Shown piece by piece: positions 11,501 through 22,473 of a DNA stretch of 64,000 nt. A program made the translations under genes and the position numbers. The notes beneath the pieces were generated by a model that searched no databases, was not told where the DNA came from, and worked only from the letters and a program-made list of their open reading frames with translations. Each line of letters begins with the position of its first letter. Position 1 is the stretch's first letter. This stretch comes from Scenedesmus sp. ARA3. Taxonomy: Eukaryota; Chlorophyta; Chlorophyceae; Sphaeropleales; Scenedesmaceae. Location: assembly GCA_004335835.1 (NCBI GenBank), contig RWJK01001978.1:22402-86401 (forward strand), given 5' to 3'.

Positions 11501-14500
11501 GGTCGATGCAGATCTGCGCAGCAGCAAGCACACTGCAGCGTCAACAAGGAGGCGAGCGCAACCAGGAGGTATCATGTGCTGAAAAGCGATGAGCACAGAG
11601 CAAGTGGGATGTGGGTCCAGCTCGCAGCACAACTATGCGCACCGACGCCTTCCGCATCCCTGTCACACAAGCCTTGTTCTGTTGCGTAGGTATCATGAGA
11701 ACAGTGCTTGGTGTTATGTACGGTCTGCATAACAAGCAGTCAAACCCTGCAATGTGTGTGCATTGTGCAGCAAGAGCAGAGCAGGCCACTGCATCTCGCA
11801 TGAGCACAGCACATCTGGACCCAGCGCACAGACGCAGAGGTTGTGCCAGCGCACGCACCTGGAAGTCTGCCGCCTGCGCTGCCAGGCTGAGGTATGTGGC
11901 GTCCTGCGGCAGCAGCCCCATCTGCTTCTCCTTCTCCGCCATGCTGCTGCTGCTGTCGCGCATCTTGAGCGCCTTCACACCGCTGTTGGGCAGGCTGGAC
12001 ACAAACGCGTGCAGCTTGCCGCCAGTGGGCTTCAGCAGCTCCACGCACGCCTGCAGCCGCAGCAGGAGTAGCAGCCAGCTACTTGTGTTACGCGCTGCAT
12101 CATCCCTGGCAATGTTGCAGGGCCACCACAGGGAGCAGCACAGTAGCTGGGCAGCTCCATGCCGGAACAGCAGGGGTATCAGCCAGCCAGCCAGCCAGCC
12201 ACATGGTTGTAATCGGGTGACGCTACGCACCCTGGCAATACTGGCCAGCTTCAGACTCTAGGTGCGGCGCTGGTGGCGACAACTGCTGCTGCAGCATGCC
12301 GTGCCATTAGGATACCGCCTTGCTACCACTACGCTGTACGTCCCCACTTTGCAGGTCCCCCAGCGGCGCACCTCAATGGCTGCCGCCGAGCAGCTCTCCG
12401 GCCCTGCGCTGGCCGCAAACATGTTGGGGATGCTGGCCAGCAGCTCCGCCAGCTGCTCCCTGCACTCTGCCAGCCTGGCCAGCAGCTGGCTGGGCATGGG
12501 CGCGTACACGTCCTGCGTGTCGGGCATGACCAGCATTTGCGGCGTGGCCTGGCCCTTGGCCACGCTGTAGAAGTGCACGCTGCTGTCGTAGGTGACCAGG
12601 CCCACCAGCGTGCTGTCGCCACCTGCACGTGTGGCAGAAAACACACAACATGTTATAGATTTGCTGATTTAGTTGACTTCTTTTTTGCTGAACAACCTAC
12701 TGCTTGTGCATTACAGATCATGGAGTGTGCCATGCCTTCCTTTTCTTGTTGATGCATCAGCCAGAGGGCAGCAAATCTGCTGCTGCTTCCAGAACCATCG
12801 ACAACCGCCGGCGGTCTCACAGCATTTCTCAGCAGAACACCACTCCTTCTCCTCAATGCTGAAGCACTCCACGCTCTGGCAACACTGCACAACTACAGCC
12901 CTGCAGCCACGAATCCCGCAGCCATGCCTTGCACTCACCCTGCAGCGAGTCCAGCACCTGCTCTATGCACTGGCAGGTGGCTGCCGTGGCGCCGCTGGCC
13001 ACCGCCGCGTGGCCCACATCAATCAGGAACACGTGGATCACAGGCATGGCGGGCCGCGCAAAGTACTCCTTGCTGGCCACCACCTCGTACGTGCCGCAGC
13101 TCAGCTCCGCACGCTCGTACGTGTCGCGACGCCTGCAGGAGGCACGACAGCAGCAGCAGCAGCAGCAGCAGCAGCACGGGTGCGTCAGGCGGCGCAAGTA
13201 GTCTATGTTGTGTGCAGAAGCTGCGGAGAGCGTGGAAGCGGCTGAATTTGTTCACCCGCATGTCAGCAGGCAGCCGCAGGATCGTTGCAGATTGAATGTT
13301 TGGGAGGCTGTGGCGAGCAGCTGCAGACCTGAAGACGTGTCTGCAGCAGGGTGGCAGATGTGCAGGGCGTGCCAGATGGAGACGATTGACAGCATTGAAG
13401 CTGCTCTTAGCAGCAGCAGGCTCAACAGCAGATGGTGTTGCAGCCGCACCTGCCGTCCGGCCCCAGGTAGTTGAAGTACACATCGGGGCAGGGGTTGGAG
13501 TGGCCGCAGAAGTTGCACACAAAGGTCTTGCCGCCGTCGGTCCAGCGCATGTAGGGGTTCATGTAGGCCTTGCAGCGCCCGCAGCGCACAGGCCCCAGCT
13601 CGCCAAGGTCCACCACCTGGCAGGGGCGGAAGCAGCAGCAGCAGCAGCATTACAACAGCAGCATTACAAAAGCAGGAGCAAAGAAAAGACACAGCAGCAT
13701 GAGGAATAGGGTGCTGTCGAGCAGGCAGTCAGTGTTGCGGTCAACTAAAAGCTTGGTTGGCATGTCCTGTTACTGCAACTATTAGCCACCACATCAGCAG
13801 GATGTAGGTCCCTGCACAGTTCGGACACACATGGCTGCAGCGCATGCCCGCGCACCAGCACAGGGTCGTCATCCGGGTCCGGCAGCGCCAGCGGCTGCAC
13901 CGCCAGCGCAAACTGCATGCCGCTGTTGCCCAGCATGTCGTTGGTGGCTGGCACTGTGTTGAGGCTGGCGCGCAGCAGCCGCGGGCTGGCGCTGCCGCGG
14001 TCTCGCACCACGAAGCGCGTGCTGCTGCTGGGCGGGTTCACGTGGCAGCCGTTGACCCGCGTCTCAAATACCTGCGCAGCAGCAGCAGCAGGCTTACGCT
14101 ACAATTCTGCTGCTTCTACATGCTCTTGCAAACACATAGCGACAAGGCTACCTGCACGGCCATCAGCAAGGCCAGCTTCCTGTACTGCCTACCCTTCAGT
14201 CACCCCATCTTCCGCAACACAACAAACAGTTGCCACTGCTGTTGCTGTTCCCGTCCCGCCCACCCACCTGCACCTCCTGCGACTGGTTTACCACCGGGCG
14301 CGGTATCTGCGCCGGGTCGATGCGCGCCATCTGCTGCCTGGCGGGCGCTGCGCCCATGCCCATGCCAGGCCCTGGCATGCCAGGCCCTGGCATGCTATGC
14401 TGCTGCATGCCACCAGGAGGCATGCCACCCGGGGGCATACCCCCTGGCCCCGGCATACCGCCAGGCCCCGGCATACCACCTGGCGGTGCTGGGCCGAAGC

Positions 14501-17070
14501 CGCCCGGCCCTGGCATCCCTGGCCCCGGCATGCCGGGTGCTCCAGGCATGCCTGGCGGCCGCATGCCCGGCATGCCGCCTGGCGCTGCTGCATAGCCGGG
14601 TGGGGGCGGGCCGCCTGGAAAGGCCCCTGGCATGCCTGGGGGACCGCTGCCGCTGGGGGGACCACCTGCAGCAGCAGGAGAGTTGGTGTGAGCAGGACGC
14701 AAGGTGTCGCGGCGCGTGCTGTGCCGCAGCAACTGCAATTGCAGGTGTACTGTCTAAAACATAAAGCTTCCTTGCCTGATTAGCACGCTACTGCACTGCT
14801 GGCACCAGTAATCCATTGCACTCGCTGTGACTCCACAAGCAACGTTTGCGCCTGCTGCGCTGCCATCGATCTCTCACAGCTGCCCCATGGCACGCACCTG
14901 GCGCCCCTGGCCCTGCTGGCCGCACCATGGGTGGCCCTGCAGGCATGAAGCCAGGCATAGGCGGCCGCATGCCGCCCGATGCTGGCCCTTGCCCAGGCAT
15001 GCCCATGCCAGGGCCTACTGCTGCTGCTGCTGCTGGTGGCTGTGGCCCCGCAGGTCTCACGCCCAGCGGGGCACCCATGCCGGGGGCTGCTTGCTGCTGC
15101 TGCTGCTGCTGCTGTGGGCCTGACGCCGGCCCGCCATTTGCGAGAGGGGCGCCAGGCGGGCGCATCCCGCCCGGCATACCTGCAGCATGCGGAAATCATG
15201 CAGCAGCGTACGCTTGAACAACATCGCTGTATGATAAGAGGCGTGCAGAATTTATCGGCCACTTGGTGCCTGCACTCGCAACAACTCAAAGTTCACTGCA
15301 TGATGCTTGGAAGCACGACACGGGCATACAGGTCCTATATGACCCAGCATCCAGCAGCCAGAGGCTCCTCTTGCAGCCCTGCTGGCTCGCCAGCAGCTGA
15401 AGGATCCAGAAGGCTGCAGCCACCATCCTGCACATCTGCGTGATAGCTGCTGCTTCTGGTGATTGCTACGGCTGCTACTGCTGCTAGCGCTGGCGCACCT
15501 CCCGAGTAAGGCCCTGAACCTGGGGGCCCTCCCATGGCAGGCATGCCGCCCATGGCAGGGCCCGGGGGCATGCCTGGCGCGCCACCAGAGCCTGGGCCCC
15601 GCGGGAAGCCGCCTGGCCCTGGTGGGCCGCCTGCTGCTGCTGGGAAGCCTCCTAGATAGAATCGTACATACACAGAGATACGTGCATTACGACTGTGTCA
15701 ATGGAATAGCAGGTGCTGTGGCCCAAGGTAAGAGCACTAGCAGCTGCACGTGTGCTGCTTTGGCTACGGGTGAGTGCAGAACTCCAGTCGCCAATACTGA
15801 GTTCTGAGGTAAGCTTACACACAGCAGCATCTCCCGCTTGCCCTATGCACAGCTGATGCAGAGGAGATCACTGGTGGCCACTGCTGTCCTTTCAATCACG
15901 TCCTGCAACTGCGTCCTGCAAGTGCGCAGCCGCGCTGGCTCTTCCTGCAGCCCACCTGGTGCTCCTGCTGATGGTGGGCCCATGGGGCGAGGAGGTCCCC
16001 CGAAGCCACCACTGACAGGCCTAGGGCCCCCTGCTAGCCCAGCTGGAGGGGGTGGCGGGCCACCAAGCCCGGCCTACACAATTGGACATGGCAGAGCAGC
16101 ACAACAGCAGTCGTTGCTCAGGCTGCTGTAATACACTGCGGCACATGCTGCTGCGTCCACTGCTGTTGCTGTGGGCAGTGAACGTGGGCCTGCAGCAACC
16201 GTTACTGCAACGAGCTTGCAGGAGACACAGGGTAATGGCACTGCTTTCGACCATGTACCGCCTGATGCTTGTCCCTGCTGAATTTTCATGACTCCACTGC
16301 CAGCAGTTGCATGCCGCACATCTGTTGCTACACACTGACACTGCGATCCCCAGCTGCCTGCACAACTGCAGCTGTTGTGCTGCCCGCCAACCCCTAGCGA
16401 TGTCTGCCTGTCTGTTTGCACCCACCGGTGGCCCTGGAGGCCCGCCCAGGGACATCTGCTGCATGCCTGCTGCTGCTTGCTGCGGGTTATACCCAGGCAT
16501 AGGCGCCGCTCCAGCTGGCCCCATGGGGCCAGGCATCCCTGGTGGCCGCATCATACCCCCGCTGGGAGGGCCGTTGGCCATTGGCATGCCACCAGGGGGC
16601 GGCATGCCATACTGGCCAGGGGGCGGCCCTGCACAAGCAGTACAGCGCACACATGTGGGCAGCAAGCAGCATGTGATGCACTGCAGATCATGCCCTGTGC
16701 CATCCGTAGGTGTGTACAGTCATTTTTCAGCTGGTTGTGCAGAAATTGCTCGTCCTGAGCTTGACCAACCAAGGTGCTCGCAGCAGGGGCAAAAGCTGCC
16801 TTACTGGAAACCGCCCAAGCAGCACAAGAAAGCACGGTCGAGGCACGTCGACCAAGCTGTCCAAACCCAGCTAAGACAAGTTATAATCGTGCAGAAATGA
16901 ACGCTTCCAGCAAAGCCAGTCTGCGCCGCGTGCTACTGCTCGTGGTGGTTGGTGCTGTTGGCCCGGGCGCTGCTGGCTGATATGTGTCTGGATCTGATTT
17001 GCAGTCCCGTAACTACTTTAATGCACTACACATTTGCAAACGCCAGCAGCAGGGAAGCACCTGAACTCAT
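8597..17070 (-). CDS. SEC24: SEC24-family COPII coat subunit
   Basis: Exons: 17061-17070 (probable ATG mini-exon), 16628-16426, 16073-15956, 15651-15499, 15179-14898, 14665-14268, 14071-13856, 13616-13450, 13132-12939, 12622-12372, 12050-11859, 11513-11346, 11013-10837, 10642-10493, 10118-10005, 9735-9544, 9319-9170 and 8875-8597. Phases match throughout, giving about 1137 residues, the usual size for SEC24. The N-terminal third is a Pro/Gly/Met-rich disordered region. It is followed by a CxxC...CxxC zinc finger (VRCGRCKAYMNPY, VCNFC), the trunk domain (VIHVFLIDVG, VGLVTYDSSVHFY), the helical and gelsolin-like part (LILPEALKLLP) and a conserved C-terminus (SYVEYLCHVHRQIQ). SEC24 pairs with SEC23 in the inner COPII coat on ER exit sites and selects cargo. 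The first exon is the weak point: it encodes only Met-Ser-Ser plus one base, but fits the phase exactly. Confidence 0.92.
14290..14640 (-). repeat. Gly-Met-Pro-rich minisatellite in SEC24 exon
   Basis: Within the 14665-14268 exon, short units read on the minus strand as variants of Gly-Gly-Met-Pro-Gly-Pro and Gly-Met-Pro-Pro-Gly-Gly repeat many times in tandem. At the DNA level these are 9- to 18-bp GC-rich units such as GGCATGCC and CCTGGC variants. This looks like slippage-driven expansion of the disordered N-terminal arm. Similar but shorter Gly-Met-Pro blocks lie in the neighbouring exons near 14.9-15.1, 15.5 and 16.5 kb. Confidence 0.7.
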
Positions 17071-18886
17071 GCCTCTGACTTCCTCGCGCTGTCCTTGCAC
17101 TAGCGTCCCCTAAACGTCATACATAAGGACTGATCTACTGCAAAATAGCCCGCTGACGCCTTCCAAGCACGCACACTTGTACAGGACACAGACAGAAGGA
17201 GCAGACGGGTTGGGTGGGCACAAAACACCCTGCTGGGGTCTAGAACGTCTCCCTGCAGTGTTCTGCCATTGACTAAAAGCCTGCACTGAGCTTAGCTGTG
17301 GCTGGTCAGTGCACACTTGTCAGGACATGCCTTGGGTCTCCTATATGACAACCTCCACAGTCAGTTATGCTGAGTCCCGGTTGCTGAGCAGCCATTCGCA
17401 TCATCGCGTACAAATACCATACCTGTCTCACCTGAAGTGTTGCAACTGCTGCTAACCTTGACATGTGCCGCAGCCATGTGATCTGCCACCAGGCCACAGG
17501 CCCTCAGGGCCTTCAGTGTGTCCCAAACGCTAGCAATGTTCAAAAGTGTTGGTCGTGCTTGACCACCGCTGCGAGTGCTGTCATGCCTGGCTTTCGGACT
17601 TTGTGCATGAGCAATGTTGCGTCACGGACTGCTTATATAGGACGCAGTACCTGGCGCTGCTACAGCCGTGATGCCGCAGGGTCATGTCTGGCTTTCCACC
17701 TGCCAAGTGGACCTGTCAGTGACAGCCCCTGCAGGCACAGGTTGTATGCGCCAGCCCCTTGCAATCAAAGAATTTTGTGGCTTGGACCCGAAATGGGTTG
17801 CCCCTTGAAGTACATCATGGGTTTTTTTGCCTGTGTTGCATGGTGTGTTGTTTTGCACAACGGTTGCTGGGCGTGTGCATCGCCGGGACAGGGGGAGGCC
17901 GCAACGACATGGCGTCCCGCTGGAAGAAGCAGATCATTCACGAGCCATTATGGCGTCCACTGTTGCTGTTGCTCTGCAAGAGCAAGCAGAGGCTGCAAGG
18001 GGTGCGGATACAGTGCAAGCATACGCACCTGCTGCTGCATCTAATCAAGGGCACGGAGGCTGCGCTGGATACATGTCTTCTACCCAAGCCATTTAGTCAC
18101 GCATGTGTAAAATCAAAGCCTTTCCAACCCTGCTGATGATAACAACCGGGCTGTCATGGCCTGAGCGCCATGTTCAAGCATTGCTTCACTTGCCGGTCAT
18201 CCAACGTTTCTGAAAAGAACTTACCGTTTGAACAGCACTTGGAACAGATGGGCTGCCAGGTACTCAATGAAGCTAGCTCACATGTTACATAACTCTCCTG
18301 TTGTTTCACCGTTTTCACAGCCAGTGACACGTGATGATATCCAGCACACGCGGAGTGTGCTTGTGACACATGTGTTGCATGTCACCTGAGCGATTCTGCT
18401 TGCACATCAGGCTGGTCACTTCATGTGCACTGCTGCGAGCTACCATGCAGCGTGGTAGCAGAAGCAAATTGTGCATTCAATGGCATACATTTCAGCCGCA
18501 GCGCCGTGGTTTTGGTGTATGACACATGGCCAGACCTAAAAAGCCCTAAAGCTGAAGAGTGTTTTGGGCCCTGGCGTGTGACACCTGGATCAGTGCAAAT
18601 GCAAAGAAATTTTTCGCAGAACAATCAAGCTAATTTCTCTTTACACATCAGATCGTGCCCCGCGCTGCACCCATTGGCGTAGCACGCACGCGTACAGTAA
18701 AGAGCTGTACAGCTCGAGAGGCTCAAGTGACAGCAACTTATCCGACGTGCTGAATATCATTTAAGAAGTCGCTTTCTGTAGTATAGGCGTTGCTGAACCT
18801 TGAGCTTAAGTTGTGCTAAGCAGTACCTGTTGCAGTTCATCAGCAGGCTCTGGAGACAGAGCAACAGATCTGTGCCACACAGCAAC
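17071..18886. other. Divergent intergenic region between SEC24 (-) and SDR gene (+)
   Basis: About 1.8 kb with no recognisable exon. The two flanking genes point away from each other, so both promoters should be here. I saw no convincing protein similarity in the open frames. Untranslated or additional 5' exons of SEC24 could lie here. Confidence 0.45.
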
Positions 18887-21800
18887 ATGCAAGCAAGCGC
18901 CCTCTACACCCCCTATGACATCAGGGGACAAATAGCACTGGTGACGGGTGAGGGGGCAGCAGCAGCAGCTTTGCCATGGCACAGGCGTGTGTGGTAGCAT
19001 TTTGTGGCAGTAGCACGCACTGCTGCTGAACAGCGGCAGCAGCAGCAGCAGCAGTGGCATGTCATCAACACAGGATGACTTCAAGTTAACTTAGTGATGA
19101 AAACATAATACCTTTTATGTTGCCACCAGGTGCCAGTTCTGGCTTTGGCGAGGCGATTGCATGGCGCCTGGCAGAGGCAGGCTGCAAGCTGATCATCACA
19201 GCCAGGCGCTTGGACCGCCTGCAGCAGCTGCAGCAGCAGCTGGCTGAGAAGTATCAGGTGGGCAGCAGCAGCTCCGACTTAGCAGCGGTCCCAGACCTTT
19301 TAATTGCAGTAGCTGCAATTGTTGCTGCAATGCGCACATTACAACTGTGCAGCAGATTCCTTCTTGTCAAACATTCCCATGCACGTTGCATGCCTCACAT
19401 CCACACAGGCGATATGACACCCTTACATGTGCGGCTCTTGTGGCGGCTCCCTTGCACGTGTCTGCTGTTGCTGCTGACAGGTGGCTGTGCATGTGGCACA
19501 GCTGGACATGCGGAACCTGGATGCAGTGGCACAGTTGCCAGCAAGCCTGCCAGAAGAGTTCCAAGAGGTGCTGAAACTTGAGGAACAGACGCCTGCGTTG
19601 CCCGCTGAACTTGCCTTGAGAATCATTTATCTTCTAGCTAGCTTCTCATAGCAGCAGAGCTCGGGTCTGTACCGTGTGTTTGTGCACAGGCAACACTGTG
19701 TAGCCTTGCCAGCTAACACTGCTGGTTCTCGTGTGCAACAACAGTGACAGCTCGCAGCTGTTACGTGGCCGCGCAGCTGCTGGCTTCTGCAATGTTGCAC
19801 GTGGCTGCTGCAAACCCTGCCGTGTAAGGCACTGCTGCTGCTGCCGTGCATTGCTGCAGGTGGACATCCTTGTCAACAATGCAGGCCTGGCTCTGAGCCT
19901 GTCATCTGTGGCAGACCATGACATTGAGGTGCGGCTGATCGCGCAGCACCACCACGACAGCACATACATATGAGGTCGCTGCACGACATGTTTGTGTTAA
20001 GCAACCTAGGCAGCTGATACCTGCAGCAGCTGGCAGCTGTGATGCTGCGTGACAGCTGAGCTGCGGTGTATATGTGTCATTTCTGACAGAGGGAACTCAA
20101 CACTCTGAGAACGTGCATTTGCTGATGCAGTACTGATGCCACTGATAAGCACTGCCTGGGCACTGATGTCAGTAAAGCACTGATGCTGTGGATATCCAGA
20201 GACGTGGCGAGACCTTACTTACTCACTGCTGCAGAGCGTTGAACTGTCAAAGGCTGACCAGAGCTTGTTTTGAACAGAAGCGAGGCATGTTGCTGCTAGC
20301 GCCTGCGACGTAGCTGCTGGTGTGTTGTTGACTGACAGATTGCGTTTGGTGTGTTGTGTTGGTGCTGCCCCGCAGGATGCCAAGACCATGATTGAGACGA
20401 ACTTCCTGTCTGTGGTGGTGCTGACGCGGGAGGTTGTCAAGGGCATGATGGCACGCAACAGAGGGCACATTGTGAGTGCAGCAGCAACGGCACTGACAGC
20501 AGCAGCAGCAACAGCGGCACTGATAGCAGCAGCAGGTACGCAGCCTCCACACCTCAGGGGCTGCTGCGCAGCACCCGGTGGGCATTTGGTGCTGTTCCTG
20601 CATCCCAAGCCCACATGACATCTGCTAGATATGGCGTGCTTTGACCGCCACTGAGAAGCTCAGAACTATTATGGCTGCTGATGTGGCATTTGCGTCGTGC
20701 TGCTGCAGGTGAACATGTCATCTATCGCCGGCATTGAGGCATACAAGGGTAAGCAGTGCCACACTGAGCATCATGTCGCATTGTGCAACTGCAACGTCTG
20801 CTTTCTGCAACTCTTTACACTGCCTACTGTAGCCAGGCCGTGCTGGGCTGCACCTGCGTGCACATTTGTGCTGAGCCAACTGCTGAGCATGACAGGTGTA
20901 TTAGGCACTGAGCAAAGCTCGGCTGGGTGGCAGTGCAGTGGCAGATGGGTGCTGACGCTGTTATATACACTGCATTGTTGCGTGACTGCAGGTGGTGGCC
21001 TGTACTGTGGCAGCAAGCATGCACTGGTGAGCACGCGTGGACGCCACAGTGGTCATTCCAGCCATGTTCTGCTAACCAGCAGCTGCACCGTGCTAAACAG
21101 CTTGTTATATAGTGGCAGCACAGCCACTGGACCCTCAGGTGCGCAAAGTGCACCACTCCCAGGTGTCCTGCCACGGAGAAGAGCGCTTTGCACGTGTGGA
21201 ACTTTCTTTGCATCCCCTGCATGCAAGCAACAGTGTCTGTTGAGCTCACCTGTTGCGGCTGTAAAGCTGGTGCAGCAGGCACCTGCAGGTGACAAAACAA
21301 TGTTTGTGTTCAATGCATGCAGGAGGCGTACACCACGGCCACCCGGCATGAGCTGGTTGGCACCAACATACGTGTCACCAGCATCCAGCCAGGTGCGGCG
21401 CTTCATGTATAAGTTGTTATGTTACTAATTTGTGGTGACACAGTAGGGGGCGCTTTTATGTGCTGCTGTGGCCCAGGCTGCCCAGATGATTGTGTGCACT
21501 GCCATGTGTGGGCTGTGGCATTCCGCACCCGGCGGCCTCACACGCATGCGTGACAGCGACGCTTGATACGCGCGGAACGTTGCAGCGATTGCTGCACAGT
21601 TTTGTTGTGCATATTGGGGCTCTTCAACATGCTTGTTTCCTGCCTTTTCTAAGATGAAATGTTCAGCAGCAGTGTGCACTGCCATGTGTGGGCTGTGGTG
21701 TCATACCGCACGGCCTCACATGCATGCGTGACAGCGACGCTTGATACGCGCGGAATGTTGCAGCGATTGCCGCACAGTTTTGTTGTGCATATTGGGGCTC

Positions 21801-22473
21801 TTCAACATGCTTGTTTCCTACCTTTTCAAATATGAAATGTGCAGCAGTTGTGTCCCACTGCTATCGTTAAGCCAGTGCAGTGACTGAGCAGGTCACATCA
21901 TCCGCTGCTGGGCATGTTACACCATCGGCTGGCGCTGTGAGGATCATGACAGATGTGTGTTTCTGTGCACATGCATGACGCTGCAGGTGCCGCCAAGACG
22001 GAGTTCAGCATCGTGCGCTTCAAGGGTGACGTGACGCGCGCGGACAACGTGTACGAGGGCCTCGACCCGCTCACTGCGCCCGACATCGCTGACAACGTGA
22101 TGTATGCCCTTACACGGTGAGCCTTGCTGAGCTTTGATTAGTGGTGACTAGCAGTGCTGCTTGTGGGTGGCCTGGCAGCGGTGACTGACAGGGCAGGCTG
22201 GTGCATGTGGCTGTTGGCATTGGAGGTGCTCGGCTTGCTTGACCTGAGTTAACGGGTGCTCAGAGTTGCTGCAAGCTGCTTACGCATCATACGTTCTGAC
22301 CCCATTATGTGTTGCTGAACAGCTGCTGTGCTGCCGCCGGCTGCCTGCTGCTGCTGTCCTGTATGACCTCCTGCAGGCCGGTGCACGTCCAGATTGCAGA
22401 GATGCTGGTGTTCTGCAGCAGCCAGGCATCAGCCACCACCATAGCACGGCCGAAGGCTGAGAGCAAGCAGTGA
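18887..22473 (+). CDS. NADP-dependent short-chain dehydrogenase, YdfG-like
   Basis: Ten exons: 18887-18947, 19130-19257, 19481-19567, 19860-19928, 20376-20471, 20709-20748, 20992-21026, 21323-21392, 21987-22116 and 22377-22473. Phases match and the product is 270 residues, close to the family size of about 250. Landmarks are the nucleotide-binding GASSGFG (21-27), NNAG, the catalytic Ser152 in NMSS, and Tyr165/Lys169 in YCGSK. The order and wording of motifs ([42 protein letters not shown]) match the YdfG type, known in bacteria as 3-hydroxy acid or L-allo-threonine/serine dehydrogenase. The in vivo substrate here is unknown. The N-terminus is short and shows no obvious targeting signal, suggesting a cytosolic enzyme (inference). 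The intron before exon 9 contains a 180-bp tandem duplication. Confidence 0.9.
21493..21851. repeat. Two-copy 180-bp tandem duplication in SDR intron
   Basis: Two near-identical copies begin at 21493 and 21673 (period 180 bp), both starting with tgtgcactgccatgtgtggg. They differ by scattered substitutions and small indels. Both lie in the 594-bp intron between exons 8 and 9 of the SDR gene. No coding potential is visible in the unit. Confidence 0.85.
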
